From Antricoccus suffuscus (lineage in GTDB: Bacteria; Actinomycetota; Actinomycetes; Mycobacteriales; Antricoccaceae): a stretch of 64,000 nucleotides of DNA. Of this stretch, positions 16,268 through 24,778 are shown in pieces. Made by a program: the position numbers and the translations under genes. Within the stretch, counting starts at the first letter, position 1. Every line of letters starts with the position of its first letter. Below the pieces are notes generated by a model, which was not told where the DNA came from, searched no databases, and saw nothing but the letters and a program-made list of their open reading frames with translations. The stretch is taken from contig NZ_PVUE01000006.1 of the NCBI RefSeq assembly GCF_003003235.1, positions 171,208 through 235,207 of the forward strand, in the 5' to 3' direction.

Positions 16268-17527
16268 ATGGCAGACGCTTACATCATCGACGCGGCGCGC
16301 ACGCCTCGCGGTATCGGCAAGGTCGGGAAGGGGTCGCTCGCGCATCTGCACCCGCAGCACCTGGCCGCGACCGTCCTGAAGGCAATCAAGGAACGCAACA
16401 ACCTCGACACCAAGGACGTGCAGGACGTCATCTGGTCGACCTCGACGCAGGAAGGCAAGCAGGGCGGCGACATGGGCCGGATGGCTGCCCTCGACGCCGG
16501 CTTCGACCAGACCGTCAGTGGTGTGTCGCTGGACCGCTTCTGCGGCGGCGGCATTTCGTCGGTCGCGTTTGCGACGGCTCAGGTCATGAGTGGCATGGAA
16601 GACCTGGTCATCGCCGGTGGCACCGAGATGATGAGCCTGACCGGCACCATGGCGGCACAGAAGCGTGAAGCTGGTCTGCCGCCGGCCCTGATGGGTTCGC
16701 ACAACGAGCACCTGGACGAGATCCACCCCCAGTCGCATCAGGGCATCTGCGGCGACGCGATCGCGGCGATGGAAGGCATCTCCCGCGAGGCGCTGGATGC
16801 ACTGGGCCTGGAGAGCCAGAAGCGCGCCAAGATCGCTCAGGACGAAGGACGATTCGACAAGTCGATCATCCCGGTCTACAACGAGGACGGCTCGCTCGCG
16901 CTGGACAAGGACGAGTACCCGCGCCCGGGCACGACCGCCGAGTCCCTGGCAAACCTCAAGCCGGCGTTCACCGCGCTTGCCGACGCGCCGTACGACGAGG
17001 AGGGTCACACCTTCCGCAATCAGATCAACCGCAAGTTCCCGGACCTGAAGATCGAGCCGGTGCACCATGCCGGTAACTCCTCGGGCGTTGTCGATGGTGC
17101 GGCCGCGGTCCTGGTCGCCTCGAAGGAGTACGCCGACAAGCACGGCCTGAAGCCGCGCGCCCGCGTCGTCGCCACCGTCAACATGGGTGACGATCCGACG
17201 CTGATGCTCAACGCTCCGGTCCCGGCTGCGAAGAAGGTCCTTGAGCGGGCCGGCTTGACCAAGGACGACATCGATCTGTGGGAGGTCAACGAGGCCTTCG
17301 CGGTCGTGACCGAGAAGTTCATCCGCGACATGGACATCGACCGCGCGAAGATCAACGTCAACGGCGGCGCCATCGCGCTCGGCCACCCGATCGGGGCGAC
17401 CGGCTCGATGCTGATCGGTACCGTCTTGGACGAGCTCGAGCGCACCGGCGGCCGCTACGGCCTGGTCACCATGTGCGCCGCAGGCGGCATGGCTCCGGCG
17501 ATCATCATCGAACGCGTCGACAGCTAA
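16268..17527 (+). CDS. Thiolase (acetyl-CoA C-acyltransferase)
   Basis: The 419-residue protein has all thiolase catalytic elements. These are the nucleophilic Cys in LDRFCGGGISSVAFA, NEAFAV with the Asn of the oxyanion site, the catalytic His in GGAIALGHPIGATG, and the second Cys in VTMCAAGGMAPAIIIER. It performs thiolytic cleavage of 3-oxoacyl-CoA, or the reverse condensation. The N-terminus ADAYIIDAARTPRGIGKVGKGSLAHLHPQ resembles degradative thiolases of actinobacterial lipid and steroid pathways. ATG 16268 has GGGAG upstream. A strong terminator follows at once. Codon use is unusually uniform, as in a well-expressed gene. Confidence 0.93.
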   Translation: MADAYIIDAARTPRGIGKVGKGSLAHLHPQHLAATVLKAIKERNNLDTKDVQDVIWSTSTQEGKQGGDMGRMAALDAGFDQTVSGVSLDRFCGGGISSVAFATAQVMSGMEDLVIAGGTEMMSLTGTMAAQKREAGLPPALMGSHNEHLDEIHPQSHQGICGDAIAAMEGISREALDALGLESQKRAKIAQDEGRFDKSIIPVYNEDGSLALDKDEYPRPGTTAESLANLKPAFTALADAPYDEEGHTFRNQINRKFPDLKIEPVHHAGNSSGVVDGAAAVLVASKEYADKHGLKPRARVVATVNMGDDPTLMLNAPVPAAKKVLERAGLTKDDIDLWEVNEAFAVVTEKFIRDMDIDRAKINVNGGAIALGHPIGATGSMLIGTVLDELERTGGRYGLVTMCAAGGMAPAIIIERVDS

Positions 17528-17538
17528 CAGCACTCAAC

Positions 17539-17576
17539 AAAGCGGGCGGGCACACACTGTGCCCGCCCGCTTTTGT
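17539..17576 (+). terminator. Strong rho-independent terminator after thiolase
   Basis: A perfect 16-bp stem (17539-17554 with 17558-17573) has a 3-nt loop, is flanked by AAA and is followed by TTTTGTGTT. It begins 12 nt after the thiolase stop codon. It is the clearest intrinsic terminator in the window. Confidence 0.92.
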
Positions 17577-17757
17577 GTTACCGAGAATTCTCGCGGGATG
17601 CTGACCACCCATATTTGGTTCCTTGTCTCCCCGTTGTACCGGCTAAAGACGCGTGACAAGCAGGAGGTCGCAGTCACGAGGGACCGAAGCGACGTCCGGC
17701 GCCGGCTTCGACAGGACGATTGCCGAACGTACGCCGCGGGTGGTACAGACTTAACTT

Positions 17758-18912
17758 ATGACTGATGTGATTGCACAATCCCTGCAACGCGCGGTGAGTT
17801 CAGGTGCCGTCCCGATGGCTATCGGGATAGTCGCGGACCGCGATGGAGTCTTGTACGACGGCTCCGCGGGGGTGCGTAGTCCCGGATCCGACGATCGGGT
17901 CGATAGCAACTCGCTTCTGCGGATGGCGTCGATGACCAAGATCGTCACGACCGTCGCGGCCCTGCACGCGGTCGAGGAAGGACTGCTCAACCTCGCTGCG
18001 CCAGTCGCGTCGTACTGTCCGGAGTTCGCCGACCTGAAGGTCCTGGAGGGCTTCGATGGGGACACCCCGCGACTGCGCGCGCCGGCCACGCAGGCGACGG
18101 TGCATCAACTGATCACCCACACCTCGGGGCTCGGGTACGACGTGTGGGACGGTGACTTGTTCCGGTGGGCTCAGATCACCGGCACGCCAAGCATCCTAGA
18201 ACGCAAACGCGCGGTCTTCGCCACGCCGTTGACGTCAGATCCTGGCACCCGGTGGGAGTACTCGCTCAGTACGGACTGGCTCGGCCTCGTACTGGAGGCC
18301 GTGTGCGGCAAACCTCTCGACCAGGTGGTCCGCGACCGCGTCACTGGTCCGCTCGGCATGGACGACACGGGCTTCTCACCGGAAGAGCTCGATATGGCGC
18401 GCGCCGTACCAACACACACCCTGGCCGGTGGGAAGTGGGTTGCGGCTCCGCTGACGACAAACCCGGACGCGGAGTTCATCAGTGGCGGCGGCGGCCTGTG
18501 GTCCACCCCTGCGGACTACGCCAAGTTTCAGCGCATGCTTCTGCGCGGCGGCGAACTGGACGGCGCTCGGATCCTCCCGGAAACCGTAGTCGAGCAAGCA
18601 TTCTCCAATCAGATCGGCGACCTGTCGGTGCCCGGCACGATCCCCAGCTACAACCTGGCGGCGTCGGCACCGTTCGACTTCGGTGACGGACACAAGTGGG
18701 GCTACGGGCTCCTGCTCAACACAGCGACCAAGCCCGGGCATCGTCGCGCCTGGAGTGGTTGTTGGTGGGGCCTGATCAACACGCATTACTGGATCGATCG
18801 CGACAGTGGCATCACGGCGTCGTTCTACTCGCAGTTGCTGCCGTTCTATACCCCCGAATATGTCAGCGCGCTGGACGACTTCGAGCAGGCGGTCTACGAG
18901 ACGTATCCCTGA
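17758..18912 (+). CDS. Serine hydrolase of the beta-lactamase/esterase (class C, EstB-like) family
   Basis: The 384-residue product carries the SxxK motif SMTK in LLRMASMTKIVTTVAALHAVEEG. A tyrosine-containing second motif is likely YSLS in WEYSLSTDWLGLVLEAVCGKPLDQ, where the family has YxN or YSN. TVHQLITHTSGLGYD and FISGGGGLWSTPADYAKFQRMLL are family text. There is no signal peptide, so it is probably a cytoplasmic esterase or lactone/amide hydrolase rather than a secreted beta-lactamase. ATG 17758 overlaps no neighbour; the 3' end faces the GNAT-Nudix gene with a 37-bp gap. Confidence 0.85.
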   Translation: MTDVIAQSLQRAVSSGAVPMAIGIVADRDGVLYDGSAGVRSPGSDDRVDSNSLLRMASMTKIVTTVAALHAVEEGLLNLAAPVASYCPEFADLKVLEGFDGDTPRLRAPATQATVHQLITHTSGLGYDVWDGDLFRWAQITGTPSILERKRAVFATPLTSDPGTRWEYSLSTDWLGLVLEAVCGKPLDQVVRDRVTGPLGMDDTGFSPEELDMARAVPTHTLAGGKWVAAPLTTNPDAEFISGGGGLWSTPADYAKFQRMLLRGGELDGARILPETVVEQAFSNQIGDLSVPGTIPSYNLAASAPFDFGDGHKWGYGLLLNTATKPGHRRAWSGCWWGLINTHYWIDRDSGITASFYSQLLPFYTPEYVSALDDFEQAVYETYP

Positions 18913-18949
18913 CCCTCCACAACGGTCAGCGCGTCGCGAACGGATGACC

Positions 18950-20077
18950 TTATTCGGTCGCTTCCATGAGATTGCGCCGCGGCCGCGGCCGAGTGAGAAG
19001 GTGGTCGAAGAGCACCGGCGTAATCTCCGGACACGCCGCCAGCACGGTAGCCACGTCGCCGAACTGCTCTAACTCTTCCAAGATCACCCGAGTCGGGGTC
19101 ATCACCTTTAGTTCGGCCGTAGCGCCTCGTCGCAGCACCTCGCTCACCGGCAGCCATTCGGACTTAAATGCCTCTGTGGTGGTGTTCTGGGGCGACCGCT
19201 CATCGTCGGACGGCAGGTGCGCCACCATGAAATGCACTTGGAACCGCTTCGGGACGCCAGGCGGGGTCGTCCAGTCATCCCACGGAATCAATTCGTCCGG
19301 CCTCAGCTGGACGCCGGTTTCCTCGGCTACCTCGCGAATTCCGGTCGCAAGGATGACGCGTACGGCGAACCGAGGATCCTCGGCCTGCCGAACGTACGCC
19401 GAGTCGCGCCAAACGTCGACCAGCTCATCGAGCTGCTCATCGGGAACCTGCGCCGCGTGCTCGGCGTCAACCGGGTCGACACGCCCGCCAGGAAAAACGA
19501 CCACCCCAGGGGCAAAGTCCATGGTCTGCACGCGGTGCTGCACGAAGACCTCAAGCCCCGCATCACCATCGCGGACGGGGATCACGCTCACCGCCGGCCG
19601 CGGCACGACGCCGGGCGCAATCGGCCTCATCATGACGATCCGCTTATCAGCAGGTGTCGGGTTCTCTGACATCGTGACCGGCTCCCGGCCGGCGGGCTGT
19701 TCGACGGGTGCGAAGCCGAGGGCCCGGAAGAACGGTTCGTTGCCGGGTACGTCGGTAAACGCGGCAAGACTCAGCGCGTCACCACCGCGAGTCGCGACCA
19801 GCTGGACGGCGGCGTACACCAATTCCGTGCCGCGCCCCTGGCGTGTCTGGTCTGGTCGAACGACGATCCGCTCAAGGTTGAACCTGCCGTCGACCTCACT
19901 TATGTGTGCAAACCCGACTGCAGGCTCACCAACCACCAGCAGCGTTCCGTCGCGGTCCGGCGTACCCAAACCGTCCGGCAAGTCCGGGATCATCCGAGCT
20001 GTCGCTGCCTCAATCTCTTGTATAAGGGGAAAGTCTCGCTCTTGCGCGACCCGTGTGTGCCCAACCCGTTCCGCCAT
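18950..20077 (-). CDS. GNAT acetyltransferase - Nudix hydrolase fusion
   Basis: The 375-residue frame joins two domains. Residues 1-125 form a GNAT fold: RVAQERDFPLIQEIE, then RIVVRPDQTRQGRGTELVYAAVQLVATRGG with the acetyl-CoA pyrophosphate loop, then NEPFFRALGFAPV. Residues 145-375 are Nudix: RPAVSVIPVRD, FAPGVVVFPGGRVD, a long insertion, then IREVAEETGVQL (the REUxEExGU half of the Nudix box). Insertion inside the Nudix box is a feature of NUDT19-like CoA diphosphatases. ATG 20077 has GGGAG upstream; the frame remains open to 20257. A sequencing or annotation artefact is unlikely because no stop or frame change is needed between the domains. The substrate is unknown. Confidence 0.82.
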   Translation of the reverse strand: MAERVGHTRVAQERDFPLIQEIEAATARMIPDLPDGLGTPDRDGTLLVVGEPAVGFAHISEVDGRFNLERIVVRPDQTRQGRGTELVYAAVQLVATRGGDALSLAAFTDVPGNEPFFRALGFAPVEQPAGREPVTMSENPTPADKRIVMMRPIAPGVVPRPAVSVIPVRDGDAGLEVFVQHRVQTMDFAPGVVVFPGGRVDPVDAEHAAQVPDEQLDELVDVWRDSAYVRQAEDPRFAVRVILATGIREVAEETGVQLRPDELIPWDDWTTPPGVPKRFQVHFMVAHLPSDDERSPQNTTTEAFKSEWLPVSEVLRRGATAELKVMTPTRVILEELEQFGDVATVLAACPEITPVLFDHLLTRPRPRRNLMEATE

Positions 20078-20250
20078 GTCTCTCCCTGTCACCGACTGCG
20101 TCTCTCCTGAACCTACAACCAATACAACGAATCCACGCAAAAGTACCGGTGCCGGACTGGTCTCCGGCGCCACGCGCCGATACCGCCGACGACCGGCCGA
20201 CTCGCGGGACAGAACGGTCCACCTGCACGCAAATGGCCCTCGATCCGCCC

Positions 20251-20286
20251 TTGGCAAACCATTCCGTTAGTGGTAACTTACCGTTC
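20251..20286 (+). promoter_or_regulatory. Promoter for the ArsR-SRPBCC operon, leaderless type, with overlapping palindrome
   Basis: TTGGCA (20251-20256), a 17-bp spacer, TAACTT (20274-20279), 7 nt and then the GTG start at 20287 give a near-ideal housekeeping promoter with transcription starting at or beside the start codon. GTTA-GTGG-TAAC (20266-20277) overlaps the -10 and could be the operator of the ArsR protein it drives. No Shine-Dalgarno sequence precedes the GTG, as expected for a leaderless mRNA. Confidence 0.62.
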
Positions 20287-20610
20287 GTGCCCACTTACGA
20301 AGCAAGCGATGAATGGTCCATCCTCGGCGACCGGACCAGGCGTGCCATCGTCGAATGCCTGGCTACCCGGCCTCGTGCGGTCGGCGAGATTGCGGACGAG
20401 CTGCCGGTGACCCGGCCCGCGGTGTCACAGCACCTGAAGGTCCTCAAGGACGCGGGACTGGTCACCGAACAGGCCGCCGGCACTCGCCGCATCTACCGGC
20501 TCAACCCCGCCGGCGTCGCCGCTTTGCGTGATCAGCTGGACACGTTCTGGAACCGGGCGCTGTCCGGATATTCGGACATCGCGGACGAACCAACCAAGGA
20601 GAAACCATGA
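20287..20610 (+). CDS. ArsR-family transcriptional repressor
   Basis: The 107-residue winged-helix protein shows DEWSILGDRTRRAIVECLATRPRAVGEIADELPVTRPAVSQHLKVLKDAGLVTEQAAGTRRIYRLNPAGVAALRDQLDTFW, a textbook member of the ArsR subgroup paired with AHSA1/SRPBCC genes. GTG 20287 is chosen because upstream residues have no similarity and a promoter ends just before it. ATG of the SRPBCC gene overlaps its TGA (ATGA). Compared with the pair at 12.65-13.43 kb, gene order is reversed. Confidence 0.87.
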   Translation: MPTYEASDEWSILGDRTRRAIVECLATRPRAVGEIADELPVTRPAVSQHLKVLKDAGLVTEQAAGTRRIYRLNPAGVAALRDQLDTFWNRALSGYSDIADEPTKEKP

Positions 20611-21089
20611 CCACTACTGCCGATGAAGTAGTACTCAAGCAGGTCCTCATCGAGGCGCCGATCGAGCGCGCATTCGCCGTGTTCACGGAGCGATTCGGCG
20701 ACTTCAAACCACCCGAGCACAACTTGCTCCAGTCCCCTATCACCGAGACCGTGTTTGAAAATCATGTCGGTGGGCACATCTACGACCGCGCCGCCGATGG
20801 CAGCGAATGCCGATGGGCACGTGTCCTCGCCTTCGAACCACCGCACCGGGTCGTGTTCAGCTGGGACATCGATCCACAGTGGCGCGTCGAGACCAACCCG
20901 GACAATACGAGCGAGGTAGAGGTCCGGTTCATCTCAGAGTCTCCACAACGCACGCGGGTCGAGCTCGAGCATCGCCACATCGACAGGCACGGTCCCGGGT
21001 GGGAATCTGTGCGCGATGGCGTGGCGGGCGACGCGGGATGGCCGCTGTACCTTTCGCGGTACGTCGCATTGTTCCCCGAGAGCAGCTAA
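20607..21089 (+). CDS. SRPBCC (AHSA1-type) protein
   Basis: The 160-residue product has VLKQVLIEAPIERAFAVFTERFGDFKPPEHNLL at the start, VGGHIYDRAADGSECRWARVLAFEPPHRVVFSWDI with the AHSA1-type W and P-x-x-R-V-x-x-S-W strand pattern, RTRVELEHRHIDRHG, and a final helix. It probably binds a small hydrophobic ligand. It is translationally coupled to the ArsR gene and ends before a strong bidirectional hairpin. Confidence 0.85.
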   Translation: MTTTADEVVLKQVLIEAPIERAFAVFTERFGDFKPPEHNLLQSPITETVFENHVGGHIYDRAADGSECRWARVLAFEPPHRVVFSWDIDPQWRVETNPDNTSEVEVRFISESPQRTRVELEHRHIDRHGPGWESVRDGVAGDAGWPLYLSRYVALFPESS

Positions 21090-21101
21090 ACCACTCGTAC
21101 A

Positions 21102-21145
21102 ACGTCATGCGTTTCGGTCGTGGCGACAACCGAAACGCATGACGT
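21102..21145. terminator. 17-bp perfect stem, bidirectional terminator candidate
   Basis: Arms at 21102-21118 and 21129-21145 are perfect reverse complements around a 10-nt loop. The hairpin is placed between the convergent SRPBCC (+) and FAD oxidoreductase (-) genes, starting 12 nt after the SRPBCC stop. Confidence 0.75.
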
Positions 21146-21178
21146 CATCTGGGCCGCAGGTGTACGCCGACCGCTCCG

Positions 21179-22777
21179 CTACCTGCCGTTCACGTGCGGC
21201 GTCTCAGCCGCAGCGTGTGCGCCGGCGACCCGACCGAAGACGATCCCTTCGGCGAGATTTCCGCCGCCCTGATAGGCGAACTGAAACACCGAGCAGATCT
21301 CGCCTGCCGCATACAGACGCGGGATGGGCTCGTCGTTCCAGTCCAGTACGCGGCGCCTCGCGTCGGCGCGTATCCCGCCTTTGGTGTTTGGTCCGCCCGG
21401 GTAGAGCGGTATGGCGTAGAACGGCGGTGTGATGACCGGACCCATGGTGGCCGGATCCCGCTCGAAGTCGGCGTCGTACCCGCGAGCGCACGAATCGTTC
21501 CAGCTGTCCACTGTCGCGGCGAGCGTCTTGGCATCCATCGACTTGCGACTGTCGGAATGACGGTTGATCTCCTCGCCCAATAGTTCCAGCGTCGGTGCCG
21601 TCAAGATCCAGCCTTGCTCGAGGGCTTTGCGGTTGTCCTCGCCCCATTCCAGGCCGTGATAGGCAAGAGTCGGCAGGCTGATCACGGGGCCGCGGTCCAT
21701 CATCGTGGCGTCAAAGATCATCCACGACGGTATTCGTGGGTACTCCAACTTTTGCGTGTCGAAGTGCAACGCGTCTTTGTAGAAGAAGTAGCGACTCGGG
21801 TCCTTGGTAATGGTCCGTTCGGATGCGTAGCGCCGCCCGCCGTTGTCGACCACGATCTCGTTGGGTTTGCCTACACCAGAGGTGTTCAGGCCGATTCGCA
21901 GGCCGTTGCGTCGTTCCGGGATCGCGCAGATGACCCTGCCCGCGACCATTCCCACGGCGGAGAGTGCGGCACCGGCACGCAGCGCCATCTGGATGCCGTC
22001 ACCGGTATTGGCCTCGGATCCATAGAACGCCCAGCCGTCGATGCCGGGGCCCGGGAGAAACGCCTTGCGCATCTTCGGGTTGTACTCAAAACCGCCCGAC
22101 GCGATGATGACCGCCCGGTTCGCGTGGAACTCGCGGTCGCCATCGTCGTGCTTTGCCCGCACACCAGTGATTTCGCCGGTCGCATCGATAATCAGGTCCG
22201 CCGCCGCGGTGGCGAAGTGGACCGGTATCGAACGTGATTCGATCCCCATCATCAGGCACGCATAGAACGCCTCGCCCGATTCCTTGAGCTCCTTCGGAGT
22301 ATCCGACGTACGCCCGCGAAGCGCGGTCTCGTCTGCTTGTCCGGTATATGTGGAAACCGCGACACCGTACTTGGACTCGGCGGCACCCGGAAAGTCGGGA
22401 AAGGCCGCACCCACTCTGATCGGAGTCTGGAAGGAAGAGTCGAGCCCGCGCATAAACTCGGCGTTCTGCGGCGCATTGTCTGCCCAGATCCGCGCGAGCT
22501 CGTCGACGAACTCCTCCTGCTCACCCTCAAGCTGGTTGGGCAGGTTGCGGCCACTGAACATCGCGGTCGCATACTCCATAAGCGCTTCGCGATCCCCGTC
22601 GGGATCTGGGCTGTGGAAACCACCCTGGCTCCTGCGCGTGTTGGGTAGGTGCGCATCATGCGGCTGCTTCTCGATCACGATCACGGACGCACCGGCATCA
22701 TGCGCCGCGATCGCCGCACACGAGCCGGCGGCACCTAGACCAACGATGATTACATCGGCTGAGTAGGACACGGTCAT
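21179..22777 (-). CDS. FAD-dependent oxidoreductase, fumarate reductase / 3-ketosteroid dehydrogenase-like flavoprotein
   Basis: The 532-residue flavoprotein has the N-terminal dinucleotide fold ADVIIVGLGAAGSCAAIAAHDAGASVIVIEK (GxGxxG...E). It also has SQGGFHSPDPDGD, AVIIASGGFEYN, and the C-terminal FAD closure RLYAAGEICSVFQFAYQGGGNLAEGIVFGRVAGAHAA, typical of the succinate dehydrogenase/fumarate reductase flavoprotein family. There is no heme or cytochrome domain. Family members hydrogenate or dehydrogenate ring or enoate double bonds. ATG 22777 has GAGG 8 nt upstream; a GTG 18 nt earlier is possible. It is divergent from an LLM monooxygenase with a palindrome between, suggesting joint control. 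The substrate is unknown. Confidence 0.87.
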   Translation of the reverse strand: MTVSYSADVIIVGLGAAGSCAAIAAHDAGASVIVIEKQPHDAHLPNTRRSQGGFHSPDPDGDREALMEYATAMFSGRNLPNQLEGEQEEFVDELARIWADNAPQNAEFMRGLDSSFQTPIRVGAAFPDFPGAAESKYGVAVSTYTGQADETALRGRTSDTPKELKESGEAFYACLMMGIESRSIPVHFATAAADLIIDATGEITGVRAKHDDGDREFHANRAVIIASGGFEYNPKMRKAFLPGPGIDGWAFYGSEANTGDGIQMALRAGAALSAVGMVAGRVICAIPERRNGLRIGLNTSGVGKPNEIVVDNGGRRYASERTITKDPSRYFFYKDALHFDTQKLEYPRIPSWMIFDATMMDRGPVISLPTLAYHGLEWGEDNRKALEQGWILTAPTLELLGEEINRHSDSRKSMDAKTLAATVDSWNDSCARGYDADFERDPATMGPVITPPFYAIPLYPGGPNTKGGIRADARRRVLDWNDEPIPRLYAAGEICSVFQFAYQGGGNLAEGIVFGRVAGAHAAAETPHVNGR

Positions 22778-22846
22778 ACGGTCTGCCTCATTCACAATTC
22801 CACCGCGGCGGCGTCTCATCGCCGATCGGTCGGTGTTGCTGAGAGA

Positions 22847-22892
22847 CACTAGTTAGTGAAAGTGTAGGTAGTCAACAACGAATGATTTGACA
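22847..22892. promoter_or_regulatory. Divergent promoter region with palindrome CACTA-GT-TAGTG
   Basis: CACTAGTTAGTG (22847-22858) is a perfect 5-2-5 palindrome. On the minus strand TTGACT, 18 bp and TAGTGT form a promoter for the FAD gene whose -10 overlaps the palindrome. On the plus strand TTGACA occurs at 22887-22892 in front of the LLM gene, but its -10 is poor. The regulator is unknown; the TetR gene at 24045 is the nearest candidate. Confidence 0.45.
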
Positions 22893-22927
22893 ATCGGGCT
22901 TCAGGTCAAGTCGAGACGGAGATATAC

Positions 22928-23995
22928 ATGGCGACAGAAATTCCGATTGAGACGTCACTTTTAGGTCGTGAGGTCATGCTCAATCTCATGATCTCGGCGC
23001 AGTATCCGGTGCAAGACGATCCGGTCGCGCGGTTCTCCGAGCAGCTAGAACAGACGCGTTTCGCCCGCGACCACGGCTTCGACGGAGTGATCGCCACGCA
23101 GCACTACCTGGCCTATCCGTTCCAGTACTTGCATCCGCTGGCCATCCTGGCACGGCTGGTCCCCGAGACCGGCGACATGCGCATCGCTACCGGAATCAGT
23201 CTGTCGGCGCTGGCTCATCCGGTCGACCTCGCCGAGCAACTCGCGACCGTCGATATCATGTCGAATGGGCGCCTGTCGGTGGGCGTCGGACTCGGTTACC
23301 GCGACCTCGAGTTCGCCGCCTTCGGGCTCGGCAAGAAGGGGCGGCTCAAACGCTATCTCGACAACATCGACCTTATGCGGCAGTTGTGGACCTCCGACCG
23401 GGTCACCGCAGACTTGGACCACGCGCGACTCGACGACGTACCGATCGCGCTGCGCCCGGTCCAGCGTCCGCACCCACCGCTCTCGATGGCCGCGCATTCG
23501 AAGACGGCGATCGAACGAACCGCGAAAATGGGGATCCCCTGGGCCGCAGCGGCTGCGCATGTCGATGGCGACTACTTCCGGCAACAGGTCGACATCTTCC
23601 GCCGGGCCTGTACGACGTACGGCAACGAGGGACTGCCCATGATCGTCGGGCACGAACTCTATGTCGCCAGTACCGAGGAGGCGGCGCTCGACGTCGTACG
23701 CCGGTCCCTGGCCGTCAAGTACGCCGCCTACCAACAGTGGGGGCAGGACACCGTGCTGCCCGAGAGCCAGAGTTTCGACAAGGAATTCGAGGAGCTGCGC
23801 AAAGGACGCTTCATCATCGGTGATCCCGCGACGTGCGCCCGCCAGCTTCAGACGCTCATTGACGACGTACAACCAGCACAACTCACCCTCCGGATGAACT
23901 GGCCGGGCATGACCCGCGACGAGCTGATGAGCGGGCTCGAGTTGTTCGTCAACGAGGTCATGCCTCAGGTGCCGGCCCTACGCCCCACCGCTTGA
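22928..23995 (+). CDS. LLM-class flavin-dependent oxidoreductase
   Basis: The 355-residue luciferase-like TIM-barrel protein has LMISAQYPVQDDPVARFSEQLEQTRFARDHGFDGVIATQHYL. It also has HPLAILARLVPETGDMRIATGISLSALAHPVDLAEQLATVDIMSNGRLSVGVGLGYRDLEFAAFGL, the standard FMN-binding and strand-5 text of LLM enzymes. A separate flavin reductase or F420 system must supply reducing power. It differs in branch from the DszA-like enzyme at 11174. ATG 22928 has GGAG 8 nt upstream. Its divergent partner is an FAD oxidoreductase, so the two may act on the same compound. Confidence 0.87.
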   Translation: MATEIPIETSLLGREVMLNLMISAQYPVQDDPVARFSEQLEQTRFARDHGFDGVIATQHYLAYPFQYLHPLAILARLVPETGDMRIATGISLSALAHPVDLAEQLATVDIMSNGRLSVGVGLGYRDLEFAAFGLGKKGRLKRYLDNIDLMRQLWTSDRVTADLDHARLDDVPIALRPVQRPHPPLSMAAHSKTAIERTAKMGIPWAAAAAHVDGDYFRQQVDIFRRACTTYGNEGLPMIVGHELYVASTEEAALDVVRRSLAVKYAAYQQWGQDTVLPESQSFDKEFEELRKGRFIIGDPATCARQLQTLIDDVQPAQLTLRMNWPGMTRDELMSGLELFVNEVMPQVPALRPTA

Positions 23996-24044
23996 CCCGG
24001 GCGACACGACCCTGAATCTCGTCGAACTTCCTGAACGCAGTTCG

Positions 24045-24674
24045 TCAATCGCGGTGGCGTCTTTCGGCAGCATCCATCGCGGGGAGCAGAGGTGCGAGCG
24101 CAGTTCGTAGCAGATCAGGCAACGAACCAGATGGGACGACGATCCCACTGCTCGACGAGGGCTGCACCCACGCGTCAAGCGCGACCCGGACGGCGGCGCC
24201 CACGCTGGCCGCGAGCACGCGTGCTGTCAGCGGGTCGATAAGGGCGCAGCGCTCCACAAGGACATCAGCGAGCGGGCTCTCGATCATCGCGGCGGCGTCG
24301 ATGTACGACGCACGCAGCGTCGGATTGGTCGTGATCAGCAGCAATACATCGCGAGCGTGTTTATCTGGCTCAACGTACTGGCCCACGACGGCGTCGACGA
24401 CAGCAGCGGAGAGGCTGACGTCCACAGGGCGAGCGATCACGGCCGCCGCCACTCGCGACTCCCTGTCCGCGGTGATGGCGGCGATAATCGCCTGCTCTCG
24501 GCTCGAGAAGTAGTTGTTGTAGGTTCTCGGCGCCACGCCGGCAGCCTCGGCGATGTCATTGACGCGCAGACTGTCGAGCCCCCGCTCCAGGGCCAGTTGG
24601 AGCGCGGCCGCAGACAGAGCTTCTCTTGTGGCGTGCTTCTTCTGTTCGCGCAGGCCGGTTCGACGTGTCGTCAC
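24045..24674 (-). CDS. TetR-family transcriptional regulator
   Basis: The 209-residue protein opens with KKHATREALSAAALQLALERGLDSLRVNDIAEAAGVAPRTYNNYFSSREQAIIAA, a TetR helix-turn-helix whose recognition helix ends RTYNNYFSSRE. The C-terminal helical domain (TetR_C-like) is generic. It is divergent from the 24779 gene with about 100 bp between, in which a 22-bp palindrome is centred close to its start, so it probably represses itself and that gene. The ligand is unknown. Confidence 0.87.
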   Translation of the reverse strand: MTTRRTGLREQKKHATREALSAAALQLALERGLDSLRVNDIAEAAGVAPRTYNNYFSSREQAIIAAITADRESRVAAAVIARPVDVSLSAAVVDAVVGQYVEPDKHARDVLLLITTNPTLRASYIDAAAMIESPLADVLVERCALIDPLTARVLAASVGAAVRVALDAWVQPSSSSGIVVPSGSLPDLLRTALAPLLPAMDAAERRHRD

Positions 24675-24699
24675 GAGTTCAGTGTCGCATTATTATTGC

Positions 24700-24721
24700 G
24701 TGTGCGCAATTTTGCGCGCAC
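24700..24721. promoter_or_regulatory. Palindromic operator, probable TetR binding site
   Basis: GTGTGCGCAA (24700-24709) and TTGCGCGCAC (24712-24721) match as inverted repeats at 9 of 10 positions around TT. The site is 25 bp from the TetR start and 57 bp from the divergent start at 24779, the usual place for a TetR autoregulatory operator. Confidence 0.62.
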
Positions 24722-24778
24722 GCACTTTCTCAGATACTGTCGACGCGAACTTCCACTCTCAATACGTAAGGACTACCC

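Noticed and set aside
16052..17533. N-terminal extension of the SDR at 15278-16051, giving a 751-residue frame
   Set aside because: The extension runs antisense through the thiolase gene, and the SDR has a normal ATG and RBS at 16051.
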